Below, piece by piece: positions 23,183 to 35,935 of a DNA stretch of 64,000 nt; position 1 is the first letter of the stretch, and every line of letters starts with the position of its first letter. The translations under genes were made by a program, and so were the position numbers. Source of the stretch: Anoplopoma fimbria (Eukaryota > Chordata > Actinopteri > Perciformes > Anoplopomatidae); NCBI RefSeq assembly GCF_027596085.1, contig NC_072469.1, forward strand, positions 11,925,914 to 11,989,913. The letters run 5' to 3'. The notes under the pieces were generated by a model that made no database searches, was not told the origin of the DNA, and was given only the letters and a program-made list of their open reading frames with translations.

Positions 23183-23850
23183 TATTCAATTCAATTCAAT
23201 TTATTTAGTATAGACCAAAATCACAAACTACAAATCTGCCTCAGAGGTTTTTACAATCTGTACACATGCGACATCCTCTGTCCCGGCACCCTCACATCAG
23301 CACAGGAAAAACTCCCCTAAAAAACTCTTATTTTACTTACTTTTATCAGGGATAAAAAAGGAAGAAACCTCTGGGAGAGCGACAGAGGAGGGATCCTTCT
23401 ACCAGGATGGACAGAATGCAATAGATGTCATGTGTACAGAATGAACAGCATAACAGAGATACAACACATTCAATGTATATGACATAAATGATTCATATAA
23501 TCACAGTAGTAAGCAGAGTAACGAAAGGAGAAAATTAAGACTACTTATAATAAAAGCAGCAATGACTATGGTAGAATTGAAATAATGATATAGGGAATAG
23601 TATTAGTAAAGTGACTAATAATAATAATCAAGGTAGCAGTGGGTGTCAGCAGGGCCACAGCACGAGGCATGACCACAGTCCAGGTAAAGCCACGATTTAT
23701 GGAAACTTGCGAGGGGAGAAAGCACAAAGACTCCAGGTTAGAATCAAAGCTAATAAGCGTAATAGTACAGGGAATAATAATAGTAATGTGACTAATAATA
23801 ATAGTGGTAGTAGCAGTGGGTGTCAGCAGGGCCACATCTGGGATATTTAA
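23183..23850 (-). mobile_element. L2 LINE 3' fragment, same family as the left-edge element
   Basis: This is a 5'-truncated copy on the minus strand. It starts, in plus reading, with the ATTCAATTCAATTC tail and TTTATTTAGTATAGACC, continues through TTGCCTCAGAGG, CATCAGCACAGGAAAAAC and the CAATAGATGTCATGTGTACA block shared with bases 110-140, and ends within the second 175-bp unit at about 23850. No ORF2 sequence is retained. The two open frames on it mirror those at 232-782. Confidence 0.9.
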
Positions 23851-26600
23851 TAACAATACACCTTTTTTCTAGATGCCACAGAGGGCAGATGGTGATTTTG
23901 GCTGTATGTGCAAAATACGTGATCTCTGGGACCATCCTCTAAAAAGTCGCCATTCTCAAAACCCTTAAAAACAGAATCTGCCATTTTGAATGCCTCTGAT
24001 TGGGGCGAAATTCTGTATTTCGTTCATGCCCACAAAGTCCTGAGAAGAGGTGTAATCATTGTGAGTACAATATAGTGTAGGGCCTTCAAACGTCCTAAAT
24101 GTTCCCAGGAAGAGTCCACAGCTCAACGAGAACACTGCTGAAGATGAAGAGACATTAGTATGTGACCTTTTCTACTGAGTCATTACAAGTGAAATGAAGC
24201 AGGGCATCATGGTTAACGAGATTGCCTCCAGCTGACCGACACTGACCCCGATAAACCCTCAGACTGCTAGAGGGTGAGCAATCAGTTGTCGGGAGGACTT
24301 TTGAATGTGTTTTGATACTGCATGTTAAAATATCCGCTCCAGAGCCTTTTCAATATGAATATGATTATTGGGGACCATCTCTGCTAATGACTGGGTAAAT
24401 TTCTGGGCAACAAGACTAATGCTATCTTCGGGTCATGCCATATTAGAGTTATAGTAATTAACATTTTCTGACTTCCAAAAAGTGGTGATGAAAACATCCA
24501 CATTGCAACTACTACTGGAAAACTGGAATATATATCCTTGGGTGTTGATGGTGATAAAGTGGATGAGGACCAAACCTACACGAATGGCTCATATCCGCCA
24601 CACAATCACCTCTGTATTCATCCAACTATCTGCATGGGTCATATTTGGTCTTAAACAACAATACTGGAAAAATTAGGATTCTGATCTGAAGAGGCCACAT
24701 GGAAAATTGAGGGATCATCAATGTTTATGTCAGAATTCATCTCATTAACATATGTATCATAATAATTATTGAGATATTTCATTCTGGCCCAAAGAGAAGG
24801 ATCGACTGACAAACATTGTCACACAAAGACAAAGGAGGGAACAATCTTACAAAAATAATGAGAGGTGTAATGTTTTGTATATCTTGACACTTTTTGATTC
24901 AAAGCTGGTAGATCTGATTCAGAGCTGGTAAAAGGACAGAGTCCGGGGATTTATTGTGGTCAAGTGGTCATAAGACCCTTTTCCTGAGAATCTCTGCTGC
25001 AGAACTGTCAAACTGGAAAAGGGGTCTGTGTTGATCCTTGGAGTGCTGTAGAAGGGTCGCCTGCTCATCGTCATCCTAATGTGCATGCACAATGATATTA
25101 AGGGACTTCTCAGTGCGAGTGACTGGATGCTGCTTGCTGGCAGAGACAACGGGCCTGAGCTCAGTAAAGCCTATAAAGGAGAGCAATGGCATGGGCATAC
25201 TTGGGGATGTGCCTCGCCTCAGCAACCACACACTCCCAGTACGGGTTGAGGGAGGCCTGGCAGAGGCTGCACCTTCAGGAGAGGAATGGCATCTCTTCCC
25301 GTATAGCAGATGAAGCATGGCCACCACGCTACCATAATCCTTAATTCCAAACATCCACATTTTGGATTTGAGATCCCGTCTCAGCAAGTGGTGTGTGTGA
25401 AATGTATTATCGCCATGTGTGAGGATATCAGAGAGGGAGAGAGAGCAGGGGAGAAAGAGAAAGAATGCATTCATATATAAAGTGTGAAATGAATGACTTT
25501 AATCTGGTCCTGCTACTTATCTGTTGGTTGTGAGCGTTGGAATCGCTGCAGATGAAATCGCTTCACTGCATATCCAAAGGCACAGAAGATGAAGTGGATC
25601 ATTTACCCAGAGAAAATGCTGTCATTATGAAGTTAATGACTTGAAGAGTACATTGTGATGCTTATAACCACAATGTAGGAAAGCACCCTTTATGTGTGCC
25701 AGCAGTTGTAGTGGAAGCTCTGTTAGTGTATATGAACATACAACTGACACACATTTCAAATGTATATCAGTTAACTGCATGTGAAATTAATCAGAGCACA
25801 CAAGGTCAAATTGTCTCCTGAGTTACCATAAAACCAGGTGTTACAAAGCAACGTACCATTTAAAAGGCTTTGTTTTAAACGAAGACCAGTGCGGTGCTGC
25901 TCACTACATTACATTACTTCCAGCAGGCTTCACAGAGAACAATGAGGGAAACACAGCGTCACGATCAGTTCGAACTGTCATGTTAGTCATGTTAGCATGT
26001 CGTTCACCACTGACCCTTTTTGTCATCAGCATGTTATCTCTACGTCACTTGTTCAACTGACTTAAGCACTTTAGATAACAGAAATTTGCTGTCCGTCTAT
26101 AATTATTATTTATTATTGATATAGTTACTGCCTAACTTACCACAGACACCTCTTTTTCACTGACTCACAGCATTATGCTGTTTCAGTTTGCAGCGTTTTG
26201 CCACTGCAGAATGAATAAAGGGGAAACACGGAATGATATTTGATGTTATTTTTGGCATTATAAAAAATGGCCCACAAAAAGTGTTATGGTTATGATCAGG
26301 GCGTGGTTGTATTTTGTGAGTGGCATAGGTGTAGGCGGACAATCCAGATGTTTTCCTGCTTGTTAGACCTCTGCTAATCCCCAAAAATCATAACTTAAAA
26401 ACTAAATAAAAGAGTTAATACATCTATGTTTATCTTTTGTCATATTGACAAAAGAGAGGGCAATATAGTCTGCATGAGTACATTTTCCCCGTATTCTGAT
26501 AATACACATTTCCTGCCCGACTATGTTGATAAGTGCTAAACAGTTGTGGGCATTAATGTGATTTGGAAACCATTTTGAGAAGGGATAGATAATGTATAAC
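23851..26600. other. No gene recognised
   Basis: No repeat or exon could be supported. A minus-strand frame at 25076-25474 contains DLKSKMWMFGIKDYGSV, which reads as protein-like, but it has no family I know. It may be a decayed transposon gene. Confidence 0.4.
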
Positions 26601-26614
26601 TGAGATTGTTGTAT

Positions 26615-27140
26615 GCCATATTAATAACACAGTAAAGTATTCCATAAAATAATAATATAGTATGTCATATAAAATGTAATTGTCTGTCATGAAAAGAGTC
26701 TAACTATATATCATAGTGTAGTTTGATATAAGAATATAAAAAAAAGGTTAGTATGCCATTAAGAAAATGTCCTAAGAAATGGCATAGTATAGTATTCCAT
26801 AAAGATGTTGCTATAAAGTATGCCATTAGGATTTCATAGTATAGTATACATGATTAAAATCTAATATAGTATGTTTTATAAAACAACATAATATAATGTG
26901 TCTTAAAATATGTCATAACATGTACATGTACATAATCATCAAATGAATGGGTGAATGACATGGAGTGTTAAAGTGATTTCAGTAGTCGTAGTACTAGAAA
27001 AGCGCTATACAAGTACAGCATTAACCATTTATTATGATATGGCATACTTTGCTATGACAATTTAATGTAATTTCCATGTCATACTTTACAACATTCATTT
27101 TTATGACATTTCATAATGAAATAGTATGCCACAGCATTTT
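26615..27140. repeat. AT-rich degenerate minisatellite
   Basis: Variants of ATAGTATGCCATAA / TATAGTATGTCATA recur every 30-45 bp, in places as the inverse (TATGGCATACTTTG). It is interrupted at 26938-27031 by a SINE tail, so the array was once continuous across that point. Confidence 0.65.
26938..27031 (+). mobile_element. SINE 3' tail inserted in minisatellite
   Basis: GAATGGGTGAATGACATG, AAAGTGATTTCAGTAGTC, CTAGAAAAGCGCTATACAAG and TACAGCATTAACCATTTA match, in opposite sense, the tail end of the SINE at 9854-10108. The head is missing, so it is 5' truncated. Confidence 0.65.
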
Positions 27141-27717
27141 AAAATGTAAACACACTTCGACCAGCCTGTGTTGAATAATGTAGTGATCCAGAGAGGGTCC
27201 TGTAGACCAGGTTAGGCACACACGCTCAAACATTCAGTTTGACTTTTTGACCATGGGAATCCAAGAATTGGAGAAGCCAAACATGCAGGGTAAAACTTTC
27301 TGGCCTCTTGTATCACATTAAGAATATAGAAAGTAACAGATATGCTGACAACAGTTGTAGCCTATGAATTGTCTCAGGAAGAAAGGCCCACAACCAAAAA
27401 ATGACTCAAAAAATGACTGTAATAACAACCCCTCCTTTTTTTCCAGCTATGTTTCTGCCAGATACAGATTCAATATCTGACTCCCACTATCTTTCTTCTT
27501 AATAGCAAAAACTACTTAAAGCAGCCCAAACTCATGACCCCCGAGAGTTTCCTCGACAGTTTGGGAATCCTGAGAGGCAACTTATTGCTGTCTTGGACTT
27601 TATTATTATTGTAAAACCTCTATTTTTTAACAAAAACATTCTATTTCACATCATGTTGCTCACCACGGTCACTCATCTACCTGTCTAGCTGTAATCAAAA
27701 TTGTTGAGCTCCAATTT

Positions 27718-27785
27718 TAAATAAGATAAGAGATAAGATAAGATAAGATAATCCTTTATTAGTCCCGCAGCGGGGAAATTTGCAG
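27718..27785 (-). mobile_element. LINE-type 3' tail (AGATA)n with conserved end
   Basis: A run of (ATAAG) units is followed by ATCCTTTATTAGTCCCGCAG and CGGGGAAATTTGCAG. From memory this is the antisense 3' end of an abundant teleost retroelement. Nothing upstream is retained. Confidence 0.5.
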
Positions 27786-27794
27786 GCTTGGAGC

Positions 27795-28030
27795 CTTGTG
27801 AACTCTTTTCAATGTGTCATTCTTCAACACGCCTGTCAATGCGCAGTATAAGCTGTGCAGAATAATGAATCAAAACAATACCATTGATTTGCACATGAGC
27901 ACAGAAGGCTTTGTGGTTATTTACAACAGTCTGATGCTGGCTGCACAAAATGTAACCAGCACTTCTGCCGCCTGTTATTGTGGCGTATCAGCAAGCAACA
28001 TCTTTCCAGTTAGAGACTGCAGCTTTCAAA
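27795..28030 (+). repeat. Dispersed repeat, pair member 2
   Basis: Ordered blocks shared with 17800-18020: TTGTGAACTC, GTTATTTACAACAGTC, TGCACAAAATGTAACCAGC and CCAGTTAGAG. An open frame across it is incidental. Confidence 0.7.
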
Positions 28031-28982
28031 ACCTTTGTAAACCTTGACCCCTTTAAGGAAACTGTCTTTTGATAGAAGACACAACACATAAGGCTTTCTG
28101 ATGTACCTGCCTGGAAGGACATAGGCCCAGCAGACAACCAAGCTAGTCAACTTAAAATACAAAAGTATCAAGTATATCTAAATAAACAAGATCTGTGTTT
28201 TGAAATCTGCTGAACACTCATGATCATTATCTATTTCGTTATCTTGGTCCGCTAGGCTTTAATTGTATTTATTCAATTTAATTGTATAGAAAACTGGATT
28301 ATTGAACGAGCGCAACGTAAAAATAGATTGTTTCTGCCCTAAATACACTCATGTGTGCCGGCCTGGGAAGGACCACGCACCTGCTTCCAGTTAATTTAGT
28401 CTGTCTGCAGCACAATGGGATTCAGACAGACATGCTTCAGAGCCTGGGTGCCGTGTCAGGCATGTGGTGCTTGGTCTGGGAGCGAGCTTCTCCACCAGGG
28501 CCCAGAAGGCATCCACCTCCCTGCATCATACACTCTTCACAGCTGAGGCCATGGGCTTTACTTTTCCCACACAAGCACCTATCAAAAAAATTGTTTATCA
28601 GGAAACCGTCCTTCCTCTCTCCCCCCTCTCTCTCCCCCCTGTGGTAAAGCACTGTAGAGACGTATTGTGGAACTACATTTGGCAAGCTGATACTTGTACA
28701 TAAGTTTCTGTTATAAATCAGTTTAGTTATAGATATATGATAGCAAGCTTTACCATGTTGTGATGATGTGAGGGATGCTAGTTGTGATTTCGCCAAATTC
28801 TTGACTTATCCTGGCTGATTTTTAGGTTCTGATAATACATTTTGTGTCAAAACTAGCATTGTTATTCATATTTATTAATGATAAACTTCCCACGCTAACC
28901 CTTGCTACATCACGTGTGATTGGTCTTTTTTTGATGCAGAAGTAAGACTCAACATTTCACTGTAGTGTAATATATATATATA
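28031..28982. other. No gene; GC-balanced block at 28350-28560
   Basis: The 28350-28560 block (GGCCTGGGAAGGACCACG to TTCACAGCTGAGGCCATG) is of even composition and not repetitive in the window. It could be conserved non-coding DNA. No gene is supported. Confidence 0.3.
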
Positions 28983-29214
28983 CAGTACCAGTCAAAAGTT
29001 TGGACACACGTTCTCATTCAATGGTTTTTCTTTATTATTATTTTTTTTTTTCTACATTGTAGATTAATATTGAAGACATCCAAACTATAAAGGAACACAT
29101 ATGGAATTATGTGGCAAACAAACAAATGCTCAGCAAACCAGAATATGTTTTATAATTTTAGATTCTTCAAAGTAGTTGAATGAGAAGGTGTGTCCAAACT
29201 TTTGACTGGTACTG
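28983..29214. mobile_element. Tc1/mariner MITE, 232 bp
   Basis: The ends CAGTACCAGTCAAAAGTTTG and the exact inverse CAAACTTTTGACTGGTACTG flank it. The inverted repeats extend for 39 bp with one mismatch, and both sides show the TA target duplication (28981-28982 and 29215-29216). There is no transposase. The near identity of the arms suggests young age or selection for end binding. The end sequence is the well-known teleost Tc1-type CAGTACCAGTC terminus. Confidence 0.92.
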
Positions 29215-29670
29215 TACACATGTATTATTTTAATCAAGTGCCTACATCATCTTCCTACATATTGATTCACTGGGGGCTCCACCTGGAAGCTGCTCTTTGT
29301 CTGCTCTCATCAGCAGAAGGTGGTGTTGGAGGGTGCTCTCTCTTCCTCTTCTCCTCTCAGAGCACAGGGCGCTCTCTCACCATATTTCTCAGTTATATAA
29401 ACTTGTCTATGGGCCGGGGCTCCTGAGAGCCAGAGCGCTCCATCTTAGCCAGATCTATAAACATCGGCTCAGAGTCTACCTTGACCCAGACCCTGACGGA
29501 TGTCTGTACTCAGCCTCTTCTCTCACACTGTGGTGATTTACACTGGCTTTTTGAGGTGTTACTGAAAGAAGTAATAATTTGGACTTGAAGTGGACTGATT
29601 CTGACTGATACTAAACTACTGGAACGTCCAGACTTTTTAAATGTTGGGTTATTTAGGTGTGGAATGAAGT

Positions 29671-29800
<130 letters not shown>

Positions 29801-30645
29801 TGGAATATCATTTATTTATCCTCTCTGTCTCAATTACTCATACTACTCACTTTTATTACCACCATTCCATTATCTTACAGTTTCTTAGATCTCTGTGGTA
29901 AAATTCAATTCAATGAATTCAAAATATAAATACACAACTACCAATCACAACACAGAGTGGCACCATATACAAATGTCATATATAAGGCTCCATATGTTAT
30001 TCAACAGGTCCTTAAAATGAAATTGTACCTCTAGTAGTCGGCTGCATACTAAAGAAAACAATCCTCTTTCAAAAATACAGTCACAATATACCAAAGATAG
30101 TTAGGTATATTAAATTTAGTCCCGCCTCTAACTGGGCAGATAGCCAATCATAGTTGGGACAACTAGCCCTGTACTCAACGTCAATCATTTTGTTGTCCAG
30201 CTAGTTGATCTATTATGAAAATATTGCTGTTTGTTTGAATATATTTTAATAAGTAGGAGACTTGCTGTCAATTGTAAGTCCTTAAAAAGCCGGTAAACCT
30301 GGTAAACAGCACACTCTCATGTAGTCTACAGTATGTCTTCAGTCTGACCACCATACTCACCACACTGTGCCGTTTCTGTTTCAGAAACATCCCAGAACAA
30401 CATCTCTGCTTTGCTAAGCTGAAAGCAAGAGTTTGGGTATGTTGAATATGCGATGAGGACAGTGTGTCTGCGATCTTAATGGAAACACATCCAACATGCT
30501 AACACATATTCAACAGCATCATCAAGATGTGCCGATCACCGAAACATGACAAAACTTACCAGAGCCCAAGTCCTTTTTCATAACAGGATAAAACAACAAG
30601 TGATCTATTTCATTAACATCGGCATACAGCCAAGGTAGAACGAAC

Positions 30646-31290
30646 TTAAAGTGGCCCTATTGTGCTTTTCCACTTTTTCCCTCTCCTTTAGTTTGTTATA
30701 TATATTTTTGTACATGTAAAAGGTCCGTAGAGTGTCAAACCTGAAGTCCACGCCTAAAAGGAGTTACCCTCCCCCTCAGAATCACTGCTCCTGAAACGGC
30801 TCCATTGAATTCTCTCCTTCACTTCTGTAACTTTATGAGGTCACAATGTTACGGAAGTGAAGTAAAACTCTCCGGCTAGTTTGGCCCTCAAACAAGAAAA
30901 GAGAGAGACGGAGCTGAAGCTCCGGAGGAAGATTATAATTTTTTTTGTGGCAGTCATGTCGAGACGGGCAATGTCCTTTGTTTGGACTTCTGAAGGCAGA
31001 TAAAATTAAGAAAAAGTGGCTACATTTCATTTTTAACACTTTGCCAGAGAAATGTTGACCAATCACAACAGAGCGGGCTAGTTGACCAATCAGGGCAGAC
31101 TTTGCTTTCTGGAGGGAGGAGCAAGCGCTACAACGGAGTATTTCAGAGAGAGGGTGAGAAGAGGTGCAGCAGGACAGCCAGGATGAGAAAAACAAGGCGG
31201 ATTATGAGCATTAACGCATGTAAACATGTTGTAACTGTAACTTGAGATAAAAATATGCACCCGGAAAATAGCATAATAGGGCCTGTTTAA
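30646..31290. mobile_element. TTAA-flanked MITE, longer copy
   Basis: The left end is TTAAAGTGGCCCTATTGTGC. The right end, in reverse complement, is TTAAACAGGCCCTATTATGC. Both are bounded by TTAA, the target used by piggyBac-type transposases. It is 645 bp. The internal blocks GGTCCGTAGAGTGTCAAACC and GACTTTGCTTTCTGGAGGG are shared with 54196-54745. It holds about 100 bp absent from the sister copy, including a decayed THAP-like reading frame. The TTAA target is an inference from this copy alone, since the left end of the sister is decayed. Confidence 0.75.
30956..31058 (+). pseudogene. Decayed THAP-like N-terminal fragment inside MITE
   Basis: ATG at 30956 reads MSRRA. One base step later (frame at 30975) the sequence reads LFGLLKADKIKKKWLHFIFN and then TLPEKC before TGA at 31056. 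The spacing of Phe, a Lys-rich stretch and Trp, with an FIFNT(L/V)PE block, resembles the middle of THAP-type (C2CH) DNA-binding domains from fish. The Cys pairs and the CxxH end are not visible, so no working domain remains. Such domains occur in P-element-like transposases and in host regulators. The identification is from pattern memory. Confidence 0.4.
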
Positions 31291-33021
31291 ACAAAAAGCT
31301 TTATAGCCGCTTTTCAGTGTTCATACAGTGTACTGTAACTGGGTTATTAGTAAAGATTGTAAGTGTGCAGTCAAAGGTTAATATGAAAGTGACATTTTTC
31401 TTATTTAACTGATCCTATAAAAGGTTACAGATATTTGTGTTTTTCAATTTTTTTTGTTCAATAAGGAGAAGAATAGTACTCACTAGTAGCTTACTTTTTT
31501 AAAGGAACATTTTTTATTTTAATCTATTTATGCATAAATTGTAGCCAGGGTTTGCCTCTTTGACACCTTTTTAAAAATACCACTGTTTAAAGACCCGCAC
31601 TGCACTACCTCTTAATTACAATGTAACCTTTACAAAAGTAAATGCAGACCTGAGTGATGGATTAAACAACTTAGACACGTGTCCATTAGTTTGATTTTCA
31701 TGCCATATGGAAATGAACTGAAACTTATTGTTGCACGTTAAAGCAGAAAAATATGCACTGCGAGCATTATTTTCCCTGCTATAGTGAAAACGGCTCTAGA
31801 TGTAACCACAAAGCCGTGATAATATGAATGCACTTGTCATTTTTTGTTCCATTACCGCTGTGGTTCTAGAAGAGGAAGCAACATTACTAAAAGCAAAATA
31901 CTACTGAAAAAACATATGTTTTTAATTATTTGATGTTATGATCATGACCACCAAGTAACACAAATAACCAGCTGTTTGTGTTTCAATCAAAAATCCACTG
32001 TCACTGGTTTTTAAATAAGCAGCAGTAGGAATCCACCTTTAGTCAGAACAGCAGCACTTTGTTGGAACAGTAAATCTAGCAGAAGGACTGTCACTGTACC
32101 TGCTGTAAATGCCCCCAAGATACAGCCTTATTCTAAGTGCCATGTTTCTATGAAACAGCTTGAGTGCCAAACACAAAGACGAATGCTGGCACAAGATGAA
32201 AACCCCTGCAAACAGAAACCATCTGTGCTTCTAATATGCAAACACCCTGGCCAACAGAAACATGCCCTGATTAGTAAAAAATGTTTAATCTGCTATGAAT
32301 GAACCAAACCTGCTGCCAACAGCACGTTCAGCTTAACTTTTGCAACTTTGTGTGCGTTCCTCCTAAAGGGCAGGTACAACAAATGTTCTTTCTTCACAGC
32401 AAGTAGACATTCAGGTTATTCATATTTAAACTTTGTAATACAATTAAAGATAATTGAATAACCCAATTATAAAAGTAAATTGGTTTTAACAATGATATTA
32501 TAATATCAAGGAATATTCAAAAGCAGATACACAACAAGAAGAAAATACAGACAGGGACAATTAAACAAAACACAGGGAAAACAAAAGAACAAAAACCGAA
32601 GATTAGCTTGAACAGTTACACATTGATATAGAGTGATTTGTGATCATGGTTTTGAACTGTGCATGGTTTTGATTATCAATCTTTACGCTGTGTTGAAGGT
32701 CGATCCATGAATCAGGAACACTAAAGGAATAGGCAGAAATTCTAATATCACAGTGATAAGAGATAAGACCATACAGATATCGTTTATGTTGTAACTCTTG
32801 TATTGTGGCTTTTTCCATCATCAACAATACAAGCCAATAGACATAGCAGCAGCTGTTACTGTCAAACAACATGCTGCTCAGCGCCTTCCTGTCCTCCTAG
32901 CTCACATAATGGAAGGTCTCTGGACCCATTAGCATCAGTTAGCCATGTGGCAGCTCTCTCACTCGCTGTACAGCTACACCCTGTTCTGCCCAGGCTGGAT
33001 AAGGACCAAGACAAGTAAACA
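31291..33021. other. No feature seen
   Basis: AT-rich, with no supported gene or repeat copy. A minus-strand frame at 32603-32872 has no known motif. Confidence 0.5.
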
Positions 33022-33032
33022 AACACACACAC

Positions 33033-33113
<81 letters not shown>
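33022..33113. repeat. CA microsatellite
   Basis: About 45 CA units with one AA interruption near its left end. Confidence 0.97.
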
Positions 33114-33115
<2 letters not shown>

Positions 33116-33624
33116 TATAAGTAAACCTTATATGGATTATTGTGCATTTTAAAATCTATTCAAAATAAACAATTGTAAACATATTAATTATTTGATGGAC
33201 AGCGCCGCACGATGAAATGATACCATGATTTAAGGCTTATTCTCACCAGTGTGATAGAAGACTGTGGTGGGGGGGTGCAATCCATCACCCCGAAAAACAA
33301 ACTGCCATTGCTCCGAGGGTGCAATGAACAGGAGCCCATGGCTAATTATTATGCAGAATGACGGTATTATTATTTGGAACAAAGGAATTGAAACAAAGGA
33401 ATTCAATACTCAAATATGCATAAATGTTCCACAGGGTTATGCAAGCATTCATAGGAACCCACAAAATATTTTTTTATAAATTTCTATGCATATTATTTGG
33501 ATGGATTTCACACACCCTTTAGCCTCTTTATAAGACGCACCAGGCTTAAACTAACTCTAATGTAACCCAACCTGTGTCAGCAAACAGCGATGTATAAAGT
33601 GTGCAATAGTCCACTTAGGGGAGG

Positions 33625-33710
33625 TGTATGGGTCAAACAAATGCAGGATTTTCACCCAGGAGACCACTGTTCGTGTCCTGTGTTAAATAAAAAGTCACCA
33701 TTGTTTTCCA
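33625..33710 (+). repeat. Dispersed repeat, start-block copy 3
   Basis: GATTTTCACCCAGGAGACCA, CTGTTCGTGTCCTGTG and AAAAGTCACC match the start of the repeats at 7785 and 11790. Confidence 0.6.
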
Positions 33711-35824
33711 ATTAATTTTTTAGCTGTTCAATTTGGGTCTAAATATAGTAATGCTTATACCTGTAGCGTCTTTATTTTGGAGGAACATAAAAGTAGAAGC
33801 CCCACTTCTTGGCTAGCTTCTTTTTCACTAGCCTGTATTCCACAGCATAGTTTTGTAGATTAAATATCACTGGTTAAACTAAATAATCCAGATGATAAAA
33901 CGTTGTTTTAAATATTAACACGTATTAAAGTGAATGTATAGCTTGCATACAAGGCTGTATCATTAGAGAGCATATAAAACACTTTCAATGGAACAAGACG
34001 TCTGTATTACAATTTTTTCTTCAAAATAATTAGCATTTGACTTTTAGGCATCATATGTCAAGGTAAGGGATGTAATCATATTTAAATTATTTCCTTTCCT
34101 AGAATTTTTTTCCCACCATTCTTTCATTCAGCAGACATCAGCAGCGCTGTGTTCTTCCCCTTCAACAAAGCCGAGGCAGCTTTCCTCACGTCCGTACCAC
34201 AGTGCATATGAATGAAACGGCTGCCGGGCTGAATGGGATGTTGATTACTTACTGCTGTGTCAGTAATCTACCTCCTGAGACTTCCCGGCTCCCACCAGGT
34301 TCACTACTTTCATCCCTTTTTCTTCCCCGAGAAGAAGGGGAGAGGGAATGAGAAAGAGAGAGGCAGAGGATGGATTGGCGGCTAGGTGGGCGAGAGGGAG
34401 TTGGGGTTTAGAAGTGTGCGTTCCACATTACCATAGGCTAAATCCCCTGCACTGTCAATTACACTGAAAGCACCGTCTGCAGGGGTTTCGGATGAATGTA
34501 ACAGGTGGAGATGACTGACAATCAGCCCTGAGGAACCACTTTTAATGAGGCAAATGTGTTTCTCTTGTCAGATTATGACGGCGAGAATTGGGATGCGATA
34601 CATAGAGAATCAAGTACTCCTATCAAAAGCCCCTCTTCTCAGAGGACAAGTGTTGACAACACAGGCACTGGCATTATCTGAAGACTTACACAGCTGGCTA
34701 AATCCACTTTATATCTTCCATTGTTCAATTGTTGACTTAAATGAATGCCAGTGTAATAAACACAATTCGTGTGTAAGGGGAATTTACAAAAAATATGATT
34801 TTCTTTGTCAAGATTCACCCGTGGTTGTAAATGAATGTGGTTGATGACAGTGTACAAAGCCCTTTAAAAAAATAAAATAATGTAGCCCCGTCATTTTCTC
34901 TATGACTACAGTTTAGTCATTGCCTAAATCAATAAAGGAATACTTCAACAGTTTATGAATGAATTCATGATGTCAATTAATTAATTAATTTTCTTTGCTT
35001 TCTTTCAAAGAGTTGAATAGAATATGGTAATTAGTCTTCTGAAAAGTGATGCCAATGGGGAAGTGCCTTTAAAGGATAGTTTGGGTGTTTTGAAGTGGGG
35101 TTGTTTTCGGTACTTATCCATAGTCAGTGTATTACGTACAGTAGGTGGAGGTCGGCACGCCCCACTTTTGAGACACTGGCAGAAGTACCGACAACAGAGC
35201 ATAACAATGTATGGCTGTGGACTGGGCCATCATCAAAATGTATCTCAGCCACCAAAAAGAAAGGCCCACCTAAATAAATCATATAGTTCAAGTGTACGCT
35301 ATATGTATCAATTAAGTTTTTATCAAGTCTTGTGGCTTTGAAATGAGCATAGATAAGTTTCACTTTCAGTTCAGGTCCCCTCCGGAAAGGGTAGTCTGGC
35401 GGCAAGATAAAGCTGTGACAATATTCTAAAAATTTTTTTTTGAAATTGATGTCGATTTTTTTAGTTGGGCCTTTCCTTTAGGAGGCCACAGTTGGTTTTG
35501 CTGCCTGCCCTATCTACAGTAGTACATTGGTCTCCTGCCAGCGAGTTTACACCACTTCATACCGCTGGTCTCTCCCACCTGCTCCTGTTTCCTGACAGGT
35601 GTTTCATTGTAAACACATCCATTCATTTAATAGCAGGGTGTCTGCATTAGATGCTGCTTTCGTCACAAAAACACATAAACCAACTGAGGGACACTGAAGA
35701 ATCATGTTTCTTTGTTTAGGTCATGGTTTGTGCTGTATGTTTTTTCAGACTTATAGTGCTGAAACTCTTTTAAGGATCCCAAAGGTGTTCTATTTTTCAA
35801 ATTATTGTGTATAGGGAAAAGTAA
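33711..35824. other. No gene; possible conserved block 34120-34300
   Basis: The 34120-34300 block (ATCAGCAGCGCTGTG, AACAAAGCCGAGGCAGC, CGGCTGCCGGGCTGAATGGG) has even composition and is free of repeats. It could be conserved non-coding DNA, an inference from composition only. Confidence 0.3.
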
Positions 35825-35935
35825 ATGGTAAATAGACTTTACACTGCATGTCATTCAACCATTTGCACACTTATGCAAGGTTCAAGGCTACCATGCCCAT
35901 AAGGACTTTCTAATCATTCATACTCCGTGTTGAAG
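35825..35935 (-). mobile_element. Decayed SINE relic
   Basis: AAATGGTAAATAGACTTTAC, CATTCAACCATTTGCACAC and GGCTACCATGCCC follow the order of the SINE family at 9854-10108, in the same antisense sense, but with large decay. Confidence 0.4.

Noticed and set aside
25076..25474. 132-residue minus-strand frame as a gene
   Set aside because: It reads as protein-like in part (WMFGIKDYGSV), but the frame is broken in feel, has a repeat-rich start and no family match I can name; left as an unassigned frame.
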